64,000 nt of DNA. It comes from Phycisphaerae bacterium. Its GTDB lineage: Bacteria; Planctomycetota; Phycisphaerae; UBA1845; PWPN01. The stretch covers positions 30,277 to 94,276 of the forward strand of contig JAUCQB010000110.1 of the NCBI GenBank assembly GCA_030372985.1, written 5' to 3'. Made by a program: the position numbers and the translations under genes. Below are positions 28,615-37,573 of the stretch, piece after piece. Position 1 is the stretch's first letter, and each line of letters starts with the position of its first letter. The notes beneath the pieces are model-generated. The model worked only from the letters and a program-made list of their open reading frames with translations. It did not search any database and had not been told where the DNA came from.

Positions 28615-29370
28615 TCAAGGCCAGGGCACCGGCCGGTAGGAGGTCAGTACGGGGTCCGGACGAGCGGTCGGGACCGGCTGCGAGGTCCGCAAGTCCACCA
28701 CGGTCTCCAGCATGGACGAGGAGAAGAGACCAATCCGGTCGTTGCCGGCCACAACAACCTCGTTGTTCATGTCGATGCGACCGATCGCGCAGCCGATGTA
28801 CATCACCACGCCATTCTTCGGGAAATCCTTGATGCGTATTCGCCTGGCCAGTGGGCGGCCGGCAACCCGGAAACAGTGATCAATGAGCTCCGTGCAGTAG
28901 AAACGTTCGTCGTCCGGGATGAATTTCTCATCGTAGAGCACATCTTCGGCGATGAGCTTGTCGACCTCGGCCAGCACGACCGGAATCAGGTGCTGATACT
29001 CGGGCCGCAGCCGTCGGACCACGGTATTCCAGGTGCCGTCCTGATACCAGTCGACCAGGTATCGCCGCGAGATCCCCACCGGGGAAACGTCCACCAGGAT
29101 GATGCCGTCCGGAGCGACGCGATAGACTAACGCGGCGTGGGACAAATCGCTCTCCGTCGCGTCGGCGACGACCTTGCTGAAATCAACGAGTCCGCCGGCC
29201 AGCGGGGTGCTGCTGAGCCGGAAGATGATATCGCCCTCTTTCAAGACCGGCTCGAGAAGGGGGACATCCTTCTTGGCCTGCTCATTCCATTTCGCAGCGG
29301 AGGAGGGAATCGGCGTCATCTGGCACCCTGCCGCCAGGAGCACAGACGCCGTGAGAAAGCACTTTGTCAT
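28615..29370 (-). CDS. YiiX-like permuted papain-fold (NlpC/P60-type) lipoprotein
   Basis: About 251 residues. An N-terminal lipobox ends LLAAGC. The enzyme part fits the YiiX/YebB-type permuted papain fold: EGDIIFRLSSTPLAGG, then DLSHAALVYR with the conserved His, and FYCTELIDHCF with the likely catalytic Cys. Such proteins are thought to act on cell-envelope amides or thioesters. ATG at 29370 is chosen by the lipobox; the frame runs on to 29538 without signal features. It converges on the NlpC/P60 gene with 160 bases between. Confidence 0.72.
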   Translation of the reverse strand: MTKCFLTASVLLAAGCQMTPIPSSAAKWNEQAKKDVPLLEPVLKEGDIIFRLSSTPLAGGLVDFSKVVADATESDLSHAALVYRVAPDGIILVDVSPVGISRRYLVDWYQDGTWNTVVRRLRPEYQHLIPVVLAEVDKLIAEDVLYDEKFIPDDERFYCTELIDHCFRVAGRPLARRIRIKDFPKNGVVMYIGCAIGRIDMNNEVVVAGNDRIGLFSSSMLETVVDLRTSQPVPTARPDPVLTSYRPVPWP

Positions 29371-29691
29371 ATCACAGGCCCTCGAAGGCATCGGCCACGA
29401 AGCCCGGTCCGCGGGAGCCGGCTGGCCGGAGTTAGCGAAAGCATAACGCAAACGCCCAGAAAAAGCCATCGCCGGGGTAAAAGCCCCCCGCCTGCCTCGC
29501 TCCAACTCGCATGTCCCCTTGCAGGACACTATAAGCATCGGCTTTGCGCAGGATGGAGTTTAGTGCCACTTGACCCCCTTGCCACGGCGTAGGATCATTT
29601 CCTGATCTCGGGCCCTGCTATCACCGGCGCTGGGCAAAGCCCGAGCTGCGGGATTGCGCAGTCATTCCCACAGCCACGAAGGGAGCTAACC

Positions 29692-29925
29692 ATGATGGAG
29701 TCCTTCTCACAGGATGACCCAGGCGCCGCTGACAAGTTTCGCAACATGTTCGGCCCTGGGCAGATTGACCAGCAGATCCGCCAGGCGATTCACTTCTGCT
29801 GGATGACGCTACCCGCAGACAAACGGAACGTTGACGAGGTTGAGCGCCAGATGCGTCGGATCCTCGATCGAGCATTGAAGGACTTGCGAGACGATTCTCA
29901 GGCGTTTGGGATGGGCGAAGGGTGA
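29692..29925 (+). CDS. small conserved-looking protein, function unknown
   Basis: 77 residues, helical and acidic, with QIDQQIRQAIHFCWMTLP and then ERQMRRILDRALKDLRDD. Short soluble proteins with this 'RxAIxxCWMxLP' pattern seem to recur in planctomycetes, but I know no function. GGGAG lies six bases before the ATG at 29692. It sits between the YiiX-like gene (divergent) and the phosphoesterase (same strand, 88 bases on). Confidence 0.65.
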   Translation: MMESFSQDDPGAADKFRNMFGPGQIDQQIRQAIHFCWMTLPADKRNVDEVERQMRRILDRALKDLRDDSQAFGMGEG

Positions 29926-30013
29926 GCATGCCAACCGGGGCCGAGACTCCCGCAAATCGCCCATGCCTCGCTATGCGATGAATAGGACAACCTCGAGCAA
30001 CAGGGAGTTCGCA

Positions 30014-30901
30014 ATGACTGGATTCTCACAACTGTGTCGACGGTCTCTGTTGATTGCCTTTCTCGTTGCGGCTCTGGCCGGATGCGCAAGCGATCCGCAG
30101 GCCGGCTGGCAGGGCCCGTTCTTCTTCATCCAGATGGCCGATCCGCAGTTCGGCATGTTTTCCGGCGACAAGGATGTGGAGAAGGAGACCGCCCTGTTTA
30201 CTCAAGCCATCGATCATGCCAACCGCCTGCGGCCGGCGTTCGTGGTCATCTGCGGCGATCTGGTTAACAAGCCCGGCGACCCCGGTCAGGTCACGGCGTT
30301 CCTGCGGGTCGCCGGCCGGCTGAACCGCGGGATTCCCTTGTATCTCGTCTCGGGCAATCACGACGTCGAGAACACGCCGACGCCCGCCAGCCTGGAACGC
30401 TACCGGCAACGGTTCGGCCCGGATTGGTACGCCTTCCACCACGGCGGCTGCCGTTTCGTAGTCATCAATACCACCCTGATCCACGACCCCTCCAAGGCCA
30501 CGGAGCAAATGCAGCAACAGGAAGCCTGGCTCAAGAATGAGTTGACCGACCCGGGGCAGCCACGGCCCGTCCACCGGATCGTCTTCCAGCACCATCCGTG
30601 GTTCATCCAGACAGCCGATGAGCCGGACGCCTACGAAAACATCCCTCTCTCACGGCGCGGCCGGTACCTCGGCTGGCTGACGCAGGCCGGTGTCTCGGCC
30701 GTCTTCTGCGGCCATCGCCATGGCAACAGTACGGCCCGCCACGGCCGGATGGAGATCGTCTCCACCGGCCCGATCGGCAAGCCGCTGCGGAAAGACCCCT
30801 CCGGCCTGCGAATCGTCGAGGTGTACAGGGATCGGCTGGCACACCGGTACTACCCGGTCGATGCCGTGCCGGAGAAGGTGTGTTTGGCGGGGGGGAAGTA
30901 G
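30014..30901 (+). CDS. calcineurin-like metallophosphoesterase lipoprotein
   Basis: 295 residues. The N-terminal lipobox ends ALAGC. The metallophosphoesterase motifs are in order: FIQMADPQFG (DxH variant with Asp-Pro-Gln, typical of the CPPED1/CSTP1-like group), CGDLVNKPGD, SGNHDVE, FQHHPW and FCGHRHGN. Two metals at the active site would hydrolyse phosphate esters in the periplasm; the substrate is unknown. ATG 30014 has GGGAG upstream. A heptamer array starts two bases after the TAG. Confidence 0.88.
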   Translation: MTGFSQLCRRSLLIAFLVAALAGCASDPQAGWQGPFFFIQMADPQFGMFSGDKDVEKETALFTQAIDHANRLRPAFVVICGDLVNKPGDPGQVTAFLRVAGRLNRGIPLYLVSGNHDVENTPTPASLERYRQRFGPDWYAFHHGGCRFVVINTTLIHDPSKATEQMQQQEAWLKNELTDPGQPRPVHRIVFQHHPWFIQTADEPDAYENIPLSRRGRYLGWLTQAGVSAVFCGHRHGNSTARHGRMEIVSTGPIGKPLRKDPSGLRIVEVYRDRLAHRYYPVDAVPEKVCLAGGK

Positions 30902-30903
30902 GA

Positions 30904-30938
30904 GTTGTCAGTTTTCAGTCGTCGGTTGTCAGTCGGAA
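30904..30938. repeat. heptamer array (i)
   Basis: Units gttgtca, gttttca, gtcgtcg, gttgtca, gtcggaa, beginning two bases after the phosphoesterase stop. It is clearly period seven, unrelated in word to families A-C. Confidence 0.75.
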
Positions 30939-30987
30939 TCGCAGGATGAACCGTTTTCGCTCTCTCCGACCGTCCTGTTCCGAGAGG

Positions 30988-31050
30988 GGGGGGGCCACCC
31001 ATCCGCTTGGTCCCGAGATCGTCGAGGGGCCGCAGCGGATGGATGGGTTC
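30988..31050. repeat. imperfect hairpin of 'CATCCGC' type
   Basis: CCACCCATCCGCT (about 30997-31009) faces AGCGGATGGATGGG (about 31034-31047). A similar word, gcggcggatggatgggg, occurs near 4907-4923, so this may be a second dispersed repeat type. Confidence 0.35.
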
Positions 31051-31142
31051 ACGATGATTGATGACGTCGGGTGCCATGCCCACGACTTTGCGTGGGCATG
31101 CCTTTGATCCGGCTGACCGCCGACCGCTTCTCCCGGCGACGC

Positions 31143-31427
31143 TCATATCTTCTCCCCGCACTCCGGGCAGACCCCGCTCACGTTGCCGGTGAGGTTGTAG
31201 CCGCATTTCTGGCAGTGCCCGGGCGGGATGCGGACAGGGGTGCACCAACGGGTCAGCAGCCCGAAGATAACAAGCGGGGTCGCACATCTGACCAGCGAAA
31301 GACCGATCTGCAGGGGCACGTTGCGGAAAGCAGAGCCGGACAGCATCCGCGCGAAGACCACGTTGATCGCGGTCCAGATAAGAAAGCTCACCACCACCGC
31401 AATCGTCGCTCGCCAGAACCAGTGCAT
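31143..31427 (-). CDS. small membrane protein with C-terminal zinc ribbon
   Basis: 94 residues: two membrane spans (about 6-26 and 38-58) followed by a zinc ribbon of the CxxCGYxLTGNxSGxCPECG type (CQKCGYNL, then GVCPECG). This ribbon at the end of short membrane proteins is common in planctomycetes. Its function is unknown, with metal binding inferred. GGAG lies upstream of the ATG at 31427; the frame also opens at 31454. It is convergent with the phosphoesterase. Confidence 0.75.
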   Translation of the reverse strand: MHWFWRATIAVVVSFLIWTAINVVFARMLSGSAFRNVPLQIGLSLVRCATPLVIFGLLTRWCTPVRIPPGHCQKCGYNLTGNVSGVCPECGEKI

Positions 31428-31500
31428 GCCGTCATTCTCCGTTTGAATCTGCACCTGTCAATGCGGGTCAGCACGTTTGACCCGCCACGGCGGACCAGGC

Positions 31501-31536
31501 AATTTGAGATTTGAGATTGGGAGATTTCAAATCTCA
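31501..31536. repeat. heptamer array (j) with inverted repeat
   Basis: Units aatttga, gatttga, gattggg, agatttc, aaatctc. TGAGATTTGA (31505-31514) and TCAAATCTCA (31527-31536) are a perfect 10-bp inverted repeat. Confidence 0.65.
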
Positions 31537-31632
31537 GAGCCATCCGCGAGCTCAGACGCTACGAATCTATCGCGGGAGGGGAACCCCGTTATGTCAGGGG
31601 CCGAGAAGGGATTCGCGGCCCAGCAAGCGAAG

Positions 31633-31666
31633 AGCCAATAGCTAAGAGCTAACAGCTAAGAGCTTC
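31633..31666. repeat. heptamer array, family C copy (k)
   Basis: Units agccaat, agctaag, agctaac, agctaag, agcttc, abutting the stop codon of the NifS-like gene (31667-31669, minus). On the minus strand it reads cttagct, gttagct, cttagct, and so matches array (h). Confidence 0.8.
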
Positions 31667-32833
31667 TCATCGCTGCAGCGCTTGCAGCCGCTCGATGATC
31701 CCGGGCATCAGGTCCAGCACCCGGTCGATTTCTGCTTCGGTGGTGAAGCGCGACAGGCTGAATCGGATCGCGCCGTGGACCACGCGGCGGTCGATGCCCA
31801 TGGCGGTCAGCACGTGCGACGGTTCCAGCGACCCGCTGCTGCACGCCGAGCCGCTGGAGGCGCAGACGCCGTGATTGCTCAGCAGCATCAGGATGGCTTC
31901 GGCCTGCAGGGCCTCAAAGCCGATGTTGGTCGTGTTGGGAATGCGGGCGGCGCGGTCGCCGTTGACTCTCGCGATGCTGATCCGCGAGCAAATCCCATCT
32001 TCGAGCCGGTCTCGCAGGGCCGCCACTCGGGCGAAATCGGCATCCAGGTGCCTCATCGCCAGTTCGAGGGCCAGCCCCGCACCGACCATGCCGGCCACGT
32101 TCTCGGTGCCGGCCCGCAGGTCGCGCTCCTGGTGCCCGCCGAGCACCTGCGGCCGCAGCCGCGTGCCCCTTCGCAGATACAGGATCCCAACACCCTTGGG
32201 GCCGTGAGACTTATGCGCCGACGCCGTCAACAGATCGACCGGCACATCGGCCAGGTTCAACGGCGAATGCCCGGACGCATCGCGAAGTTTGCCCGTGGTC
32301 TGGACCGCGTCCACGTGCAACGGGATTCCCTTCGCCGCTGTCAGAGCCGCGATCTTCTCTACCGGAAAGATCACCCCTGTCTCGTTGTTGGCGTGCATGA
32401 TGCTGACCAGCGCGGTCTGGTCGTTCAACGAGTCCTCCAGATCCGCCGGATCAAGGTGGCCGAGCGCATCGACACGCAGATACGTGACACGGCAGCCCTC
32501 GCGTTCGAGCTGCTGGGCGGGCCGCAGCACCGAATCATGCTCGACGGCCGTGGTGATCAGATGGCGTTTCCCGGGCCGCGCGGCCAGGACTCCGCGGATG
32601 GCCAAGTTATTCGCCTCGGTGCCGCTGCCGGTGAAAACGATTTGCCGCTCGCGAACGCCCATCGCCGCCGCCACCTGCTCGCGGGCGGTCTCGACGGCGT
32701 GCCGGGCCTGCTGGCCGAAATGATGCACGCTGGACGGGTTTGCGTACCGCTCGCCCAGCCATGGAAGCATCGCCTGCAACACCTCCGGGGCAATCCGGGT
32801 GGTTGCGTTGTTGTCGAGATAAATGACGGACAT
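31667..32833 (-). CDS. cysteine desulfurase, NifS/IscS type
   Basis: 388 residues, PLP-dependent enzyme that takes sulfur from cysteine to form a persulfide and alanine, for Fe-S clusters or tRNA thiolation. Seen: YLDNNATTR at the start, the PLP lysine in ASAHKSHGPKG, and the catalytic-Cys loop CASSGSACSSGSLEPSHVL. The loop has the NifS-like length (class I). ATG at 32833 has AGGA upstream. It lies 31 bases behind xseB, probably in one operon. There is no iscU/sufU neighbour. Confidence 0.93.
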   Translation of the reverse strand: MSVIYLDNNATTRIAPEVLQAMLPWLGERYANPSSVHHFGQQARHAVETAREQVAAAMGVRERQIVFTGSGTEANNLAIRGVLAARPGKRHLITTAVEHDSVLRPAQQLEREGCRVTYLRVDALGHLDPADLEDSLNDQTALVSIMHANNETGVIFPVEKIAALTAAKGIPLHVDAVQTTGKLRDASGHSPLNLADVPVDLLTASAHKSHGPKGVGILYLRRGTRLRPQVLGGHQERDLRAGTENVAGMVGAGLALELAMRHLDADFARVAALRDRLEDGICSRISIARVNGDRAARIPNTTNIGFEALQAEAILMLLSNHGVCASSGSACSSGSLEPSHVLTAMGIDRRVVHGAIRFSLSRFTTEAEIDRVLDLMPGIIERLQALQR

Positions 32834-32864
32834 GTCGCGGTCCTGACGGCCGGCCGGAGAGGTC

Positions 32865-33143
32865 TTATTCTGCTTCAACGTCCGGCGGGGGCATCGGGCC
32901 GGGGGTCAGGGTGCCATCCTCGGCCACCTGGAGCTTCTGGATCTTGAGCTCGGCCTCGGCCAGCACCGCCCGGCAATATCGCAGGAGCTTGATGCCTTTC
33001 TCATACTCGACAATCGAGTCCTGCAGGCCGATTTTACCCTGCTCAATGGCCTTGGCGATGGATTCGAGTTGCGTGTACGCCTGCTCGAAAGTCATTTCCT
33101 CTTTCTGCTGACCCTTCTTCTGTGGTTCGCTGCCGCTGGGCAT
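32865..33143 (-). CDS. xseB: exodeoxyribonuclease VII small subunit
   Basis: 92 residues. The conserved region is MTFEQAYTQLESIAKAIEQG then LQDSIVEYEKGIKLLRYCR, the helical hairpin by which XseB binds XseA, and AEAELKIQKL follows. Together they degrade single-stranded DNA. The acidic Pro-rich tail (PPPDVEAE) is a normal variation. ATG 33143 is selected since homology begins near it; the frame runs open to 33317. The large-subunit gene xseA is absent here; xseB precedes the cysteine desulfurase in a probable operon. Confidence 0.9.
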   Translation of the reverse strand: MPSGSEPQKKGQQKEEMTFEQAYTQLESIAKAIEQGKIGLQDSIVEYEKGIKLLRYCRAVLAEAELKIQKLQVAEDGTLTPGPMPPPDVEAE

Positions 33144-33304
33144 TGGCTTGTATCCCCTGATGAGCGTCCGATTGTCCCGGCCCATTGTACGCGGTACGGG
33201 CGGCCTTGGCCATGGACACCGCCGTCGTCGCCTGACACAATTCACCATGGCCGGGGGCATCCGGTGCGGGGCGCCCGGCCGGTGGTTTTCGCGGAGACTT
33301 GACC

Positions 33305-34396
33305 ATGGTAGCAGCAACAGCGGTGATGATCCTGTTTGCGGGCGAGCATCTCGACAACTGGATCACGCTGTCCGGCCGGTGGGAGGTGCACGACGGCGCG
33401 ATGACCTGCGTGGCGGCGCCGTCGCTGATCCGCTCGGGCTATGAGTCTGATGAATTCATCCTCCGCTTTCAGTACCGACGGGCATCCAAAGGCGAAAACC
33501 GGCTCGCCATCCACTCGAAACTGACCACAGGGGGAACGCTGCTGCACCTGACCTCGTCGGGAGCGTTCCCGGTTGCTTCGCCTTTGGCAGGCGCGCCCAC
33601 CTACGCCGACGACACCTGGATCGACGCCGTCGTGGAGGTCGGCAAAGACAGAATGCGTGTCACCTGCAAAACAACCGATGAACCGGACTCGCCCGGCAAG
33701 GCCGCAGAACCCGTTGTCATGCCTATTCCTGCTGATTCGAGAGGTTTTCTGAGATTTGAGGCCACCGAGCCGGGCCTGGAAATCCGCAATGTCCGCGTGG
33801 AAGAGCCGGGGTTTCGCAACTTGTTGGACAGCGGCACGCTGGCGGGATGGGAAATCGTACGACCGGGCAACCCCGAATCGCCCGGCTGGTCGAATGAAAA
33901 CGGCGTCGTCCACTGTCGCGGCCGTGGAAGCGGCTGGCTTCGCACGCTGCAAACTTACGACAACTTCGTCCTCAGGCTCGAGTATCACCTTCCGGTCAGC
34001 GGCAACAGCGGCATCTACCTGCGCGCTCCGCTCGAGGGGCGGGTCAGCCGGATCGGCCTGGAGGTCCAGTTGCTGGATGACGCCGCCTTTCGTGGGCGAT
34101 TCAAGCCGGCCCAGTTCGCCGGGTCGGTCTATGACGCGATCGCCCCCGAGATCCAGGTCCCGGCCCCGGCCAACCAGTGGAACGCGATCGAGGTGCTGCT
34201 CGATGGCCGGAGGGTTCGCACCGTCCTCAACGGGACCCGTTTGTACGATGCCCGCCTCGATGACGCCTCGAAAGATGTCAACAGTCACAAACGGCCGCTC
34301 TCGACCCGCCATCTGACCGGCTTCATCGGTCTTCAGGAGCACTCCACCCCTGTTCAGTTCCGCCATGTACGGCTGAACGAGTTGCGGCGCGGTTGA
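33305..34396 (+). CDS. double DUF1080 (3-keto-disaccharide hydrolase-like) protein
   Basis: 363 residues. Two lamin/concanavalin-like jelly-roll domains of the DUF1080 family: one from about 15 to 165 and another from about 175 to 363 with GSGWLRTLQTYDNFVLRLEY and SGNSGIYLRAP (typical family words), and IGLEVQLLDD. Proteins of this family have been linked to 3-keto-glucoside hydrolysis and are strongly expanded in planctomycetes. No clear signal peptide precedes it, only a short hydrophobic start, so localisation is uncertain. GGAG is eight bases before ATG 33305. It is divergent from xseB. Confidence 0.85.
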   Translation: MVAATAVMILFAGEHLDNWITLSGRWEVHDGAMTCVAAPSLIRSGYESDEFILRFQYRRASKGENRLAIHSKLTTGGTLLHLTSSGAFPVASPLAGAPTYADDTWIDAVVEVGKDRMRVTCKTTDEPDSPGKAAEPVVMPIPADSRGFLRFEATEPGLEIRNVRVEEPGFRNLLDSGTLAGWEIVRPGNPESPGWSNENGVVHCRGRGSGWLRTLQTYDNFVLRLEYHLPVSGNSGIYLRAPLEGRVSRIGLEVQLLDDAAFRGRFKPAQFAGSVYDAIAPEIQVPAPANQWNAIEVLLDGRRVRTVLNGTRLYDARLDDASKDVNSHKRPLSTRHLTGFIGLQEHSTPVQFRHVRLNELRRG

Positions 34397-34512
34397 ATCA
34401 CAAAGTATTGTCACATAGGGATTTGCGGTTCGCCAGTGAGTTAACCCCAACACGCCGTTGGGCGTTCTGACAAGGCCGCCGGCAACGCGCCGGCTCAGTC
34501 TGCTGTCGACAT

Positions 34513-34540
34513 TTGTCTTTTGGGCTGTGACTGGTAGAAT
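34513..34540 (+). promoter_or_regulatory. probable sigma-70-type promoter of rpmB
   Basis: TTGTCT (34513-34518) and TAGAAT (34535-34540) are spaced 16 bases apart and lie 45 bases before the bL28 start. Confidence 0.5.
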
Positions 34541-34584
34541 ACAGGGCTCGTAATTCGGAATGGCAAACGACGGCGAGGTGTGAA

Positions 34585-34851
34585 ATGTCACGCGTATGCT
34601 ACTTCACTGGCAAGCGGACCAAGAGCGGTCGCCAGTATACAAAGCGTGGTAAAGCGAAGTACCTGGGCGGTGTCGGTCGCAAGGTGACCAGCAAGACCAA
34701 GCGCAAGTTCAAGCCCAACGTCCAGAAGATCCGCGCCATCATCGACGGCAAGCCCGTTCGCATCATGGTTAGCACCAAGGCCATCCGTGACGGCAAGATC
34801 GTCAAGCCCTACAAGCGAGTCTACAAGCCGCAAGAGGCGAAGGCAGAGTGA
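34585..34851 (+). CDS. rpmB: 50S ribosomal protein bL28
   Basis: 88 residues, highly basic. It begins MSRVCYFTGKRTKSG and has the RKFKPNVQKIRA stretch usual for bL28, which lies at the L1/E-site side of the large subunit. The CxxTGK start resembles the zinc-less variant. It lies close after the DUF1080 gene but has its own promoter-like sequence. GAGG occurs eight bases before the ATG. It ends 12 bases before the convergent methyltransferase. Confidence 0.96.
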   Translation: MSRVCYFTGKRTKSGRQYTKRGKAKYLGGVGRKVTSKTKRKFKPNVQKIRAIIDGKPVRIMVSTKAIRDGKIVKPYKRVYKPQEAKAE

Positions 34852-34863
34852 AATTGCGGCCGG

Positions 34864-35523
34864 TCACGCCGTTCCCACCGTCAGCAGCAGCGGGAACCAA
34901 TAGTTGAGTTTGCGGCGGCGGACTTCGCAAAAGCCGGCCGTCTTGAAGTAGCCGTCGACCGCCGACCAGGGTGCGTGGTGGACGTGTTTCTCGACCGCGG
35001 CGATGATCACGTCGTAGGTCACCCAGCCGACGATATTGTCGCGGAATCCGTCGATGAGCATGAACCTGCCGCCCGGCCGCAGGATGCGCCGGACCTCGGT
35101 GACGACATTCTGCTGATGCGGATAGTGGTGAAAGGAGTTGCCGCAGGTGACGACGTCGAAGGAGCCGTCGGCGAAAGGCAGATGCTCGCTGTCGGCGGTC
35201 ACGAACCGGACCCGCTTCTGCATGCCGACCTGATGGGCCTTGCCTGACGCCACCTGGCACATGGCCGCCGAGTAGTCCAGCCCCACGATCTCGGCCGGCA
35301 GCGACGTCGCGGCCAGCATTCCGGCAAAGGTTCCCGTCCCGCATCCCACATCCAGCAGATGGAACGGCTCGGGCGTGTCTTTTCGCCAACGGTGGAGTTC
35401 TTCGAGGAAGGCCAGATACGACGGTCTGAACATGAACCGGTTCAGCAGTGAACGATCATAGCTGCCGGCCCAGGTGTCGAACTCCCGCCGGGCTTGCGAC
35501 CGCATTGTCTCGGCTTTGCCCAT
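34864..35523 (-). CDS. class I SAM-dependent methyltransferase
   Basis: 219 residues with a Rossmann-like methyltransferase fold: motif I LLDVGCGTGTFAG (about 60-72), motif II with DYSAAM, VTADSEHLPFADGSFD (motif IV zone) and CGNSFHHYPH. It is UbiE/MenG-like in general pattern, but the acceptor is not identifiable. The start could be 35523 or 35505. It is convergent with rpmB and divergent from the S41 protease. Confidence 0.85.
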   Translation of the reverse strand: MGKAETMRSQARREFDTWAGSYDRSLLNRFMFRPSYLAFLEELHRWRKDTPEPFHLLDVGCGTGTFAGMLAATSLPAEIVGLDYSAAMCQVASGKAHQVGMQKRVRFVTADSEHLPFADGSFDVVTCGNSFHHYPHQQNVVTEVRRILRPGGRFMLIDGFRDNIVGWVTYDVIIAAVEKHVHHAPWSAVDGYFKTAGFCEVRRRKLNYWFPLLLTVGTA

Positions 35524-35685
35524 GACAAGAGCTTAGTCGGCACGGAAACCTCTGGCAAACCGGTCGTTGCGGGCCACGCAGGCACTGAGCCGCACACTCG
35601 GCCGCGATCTGCCGCAAACGTTGACACCTGCTGCCTGCTGGACGACAATTCCGACCAGTTCGGTGCAAGGGAGCCTGCACGCAAG

Positions 35686-37047
35686 ATGCCCAAACGCAAC
35701 CTCGTCTGGATCGCGGTCGGCGCCGTTCTCGCCGTTCTGCTGTGGAAAGTGCCCGAGGCCCTGATCCGCCGGGACGCGCTCTACGACCAGTTCGGCCCGC
35801 TGACCGACATCAGCCTGCAGATTCACAGGAATTACGTTGAGGAGGTCGAGAAGGAGCAACTGCTGAGGGGAGCGATCGACGGGATGATGCAGCGGCTCGA
35901 TCCCTACAGCCGCTACTTCGACATCGCCGAATACGAGCAGTTCAGCAAGCGCATCGAAGGGCAGTTTTACGGGATCGGCGTGGAAATCGACCAGCTTCAC
36001 ACCGGCGAGCTGGTCATCGTCAGCCCGATCGAGGGCAGCCCCGCGTTCCTGGCGGACCTGCGGGCGGATGACCGGATCGTCATGATCGACGACACGAGAA
36101 CCGTGGACATTCCGGCCGAGAAAGCCGTCGAGCTGATCAAGGGCGAGCCCAACACGTCGGTTCGATTGACGCTCTTCCGGCCGTCGACGGGGCAGCAGTT
36201 CGAGAAAACGATCGAGCGAAAGCTGATCACCGTCCCAACGGTCCGCGGCTGGGCCCATACCGAAGACTGGGAATGGGACTATGTGATTGATCCCGAGTAC
36301 CGCATCGGCTATGTGCGTATCCTCAATTTCGAGCTCAACACGGCCAAGCAGCTTGACGTCGTCGTCCGCAAGCTGCTGGTCTATGACAAGATACAGGGTC
36401 TGGTGATCGACGTCCGCGACAACCCCGGCGGGCTTCTGGACGTCGTGGTACCGGTTGCAGACCGGTTCCTGGATGAGGGAACGATCGTAAGCACTCGCGG
36501 CCGCAACACCCCCGAGCAGCGACGCGAGGCCTCCCGGCAGGACACCTATCCGTCCTATCTCAAGCTGGCCCTGCTGGTCAACGGCGGGTCGGCCAGCGCT
36601 TCCGAAATCCTCGCCGGCGCCCTCAAGGACCACAAGCGGGCGGTCGTCGTCGGCGAGAAGACCTTCGGCAAGGGGAGCGTTCAGACCCTGTTCGAGGTTG
36701 AAAACGGCCACGGTATCGTGAAGCTAACCACTGGTTACTGGTATTTGCCGAGTGGCGAGCGGATTCATGACAAGGGCATCATGCCGGACAAGCTCGTCGA
36801 GCTGACGCCGGCCGAGAGAGCGGCGATGATTGAGTCGCGCGTGCGGGTCTATTCGACGAGGCGTCCGAGTCCTCGGACGACCGCGACGGCGCCAGCCACC
36901 GCTTCGGCCCCGGCGTCAAAACCCTCCGCGACGTCGACTGCCACGACACCGGCGAAGATTACCGTGATGATCGACCGCCAGCTCCAGACGGCGCTGGACA
37001 TTCTTCGCGAGCAACTCGGCCCGGCAACGACAGCGCCGGCAAGGTAG
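35686..37047 (+). CDS. S41 carboxy-terminal processing peptidase (CtpA/Prc-like)
   Basis: 453 residues. An N-terminal anchor (about 5-22) is followed by a PDZ domain (about 90-170, with YGIGVEI) and the S41 protease domain: NPGGLLDVVV, catalytic Ser in NGGSASASEILAGAL, catalytic Lys in GEKTFGKGSVQ, then GYWYLPSGERIHDKGI. A Thr/Pro/Ala-rich linker (about 395-425) precedes a short C-terminal helix. It would act in the periplasm, degrading or trimming C-termini of envelope proteins. It is followed closely by the YkgJ-like gene (16 bases), probably in one operon. Confidence 0.92.
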   Translation: MPKRNLVWIAVGAVLAVLLWKVPEALIRRDALYDQFGPLTDISLQIHRNYVEEVEKEQLLRGAIDGMMQRLDPYSRYFDIAEYEQFSKRIEGQFYGIGVEIDQLHTGELVIVSPIEGSPAFLADLRADDRIVMIDDTRTVDIPAEKAVELIKGEPNTSVRLTLFRPSTGQQFEKTIERKLITVPTVRGWAHTEDWEWDYVIDPEYRIGYVRILNFELNTAKQLDVVVRKLLVYDKIQGLVIDVRDNPGGLLDVVVPVADRFLDEGTIVSTRGRNTPEQRREASRQDTYPSYLKLALLVNGGSASASEILAGALKDHKRAVVVGEKTFGKGSVQTLFEVENGHGIVKLTTGYWYLPSGERIHDKGIMPDKLVELTPAERAAMIESRVRVYSTRRPSPRTTATAPATASAPASKPSATSTATTPAKITVMIDRQLQTALDILREQLGPATTAPAR

Positions 37048-37063
37048 CCAGGATCGCATCCAG

Positions 37064-37573
37064 ATGGAAAAAGACCCGCAACAAGTCGAGCGGCTTGCCG
37101 AAAAACGCCGGGATGAGAATTGGCGGTTCCGCAGCTTCCTGAAGATGCTCAGTCGTCAGCGCCAGCGGGAGGTCAACCGCATGGCCGAGCAGTATGGACG
37201 CGAGGCCGAATCACAGATCGACTGCCGCAAATGCGCGGCCTGCTGCCGCGACAATGCGATACCGGTCAGCGAAGAGGAGATTGCGAGGCTGGCCAGGCAA
37301 CTGGGCCTCTCGCCCGAGGAGGTGCGGGCGAAATACATCTCGCATGACGAGGCCGAAGGCGACCACATCGACGCCCGGCCGTGCCCGTTCCTGACCGGCA
37401 GCTTGTGTTCGGTGTACGACAGCCGGCCGGAGGGCTGCCGCGGCTACCCCTACATTGGCGGCGACATCGCCACCCGCACGATCGGCATCATCGAGCGAGC
37501 CGGAACCTGTCCGATCATCTACGACATGCTTGAGCGACTCAAAGACGCGGTGGGGTACCGACGCTATCGGTGA
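37064..37573 (+). CDS. YkgJ-family cysteine-cluster protein
   Basis: 169 residues. The cysteine pattern CRKCAACCRDN, then RPCPFL, CSVYDSRPEGCRGYPY and GTCPIIYD fits the YkgJ/Fe-S-oxidoreductase-like family, which binds a metal or Fe-S cluster. Its cellular role is unknown. It starts 16 bases after the S41 protease on the same strand. Its end overlaps the convergent small gene at 37564 by ten bases. Confidence 0.85.
   Translation: MEKDPQQVERLAEKRRDENWRFRSFLKMLSRQRQREVNRMAEQYGREAESQIDCRKCAACCRDNAIPVSEEEIARLARQLGLSPEEVRAKYISHDEAEGDHIDARPCPFLTGSLCSVYDSRPEGCRGYPYIGGDIATRTIGIIERAGTCPIIYDMLERLKDAVGYRRYR

Noticed and set aside
28463..31666. Heptamer arrays as CRISPR
   Set aside because: The repeat units are seven bases without spacers and without cas genes in the window.
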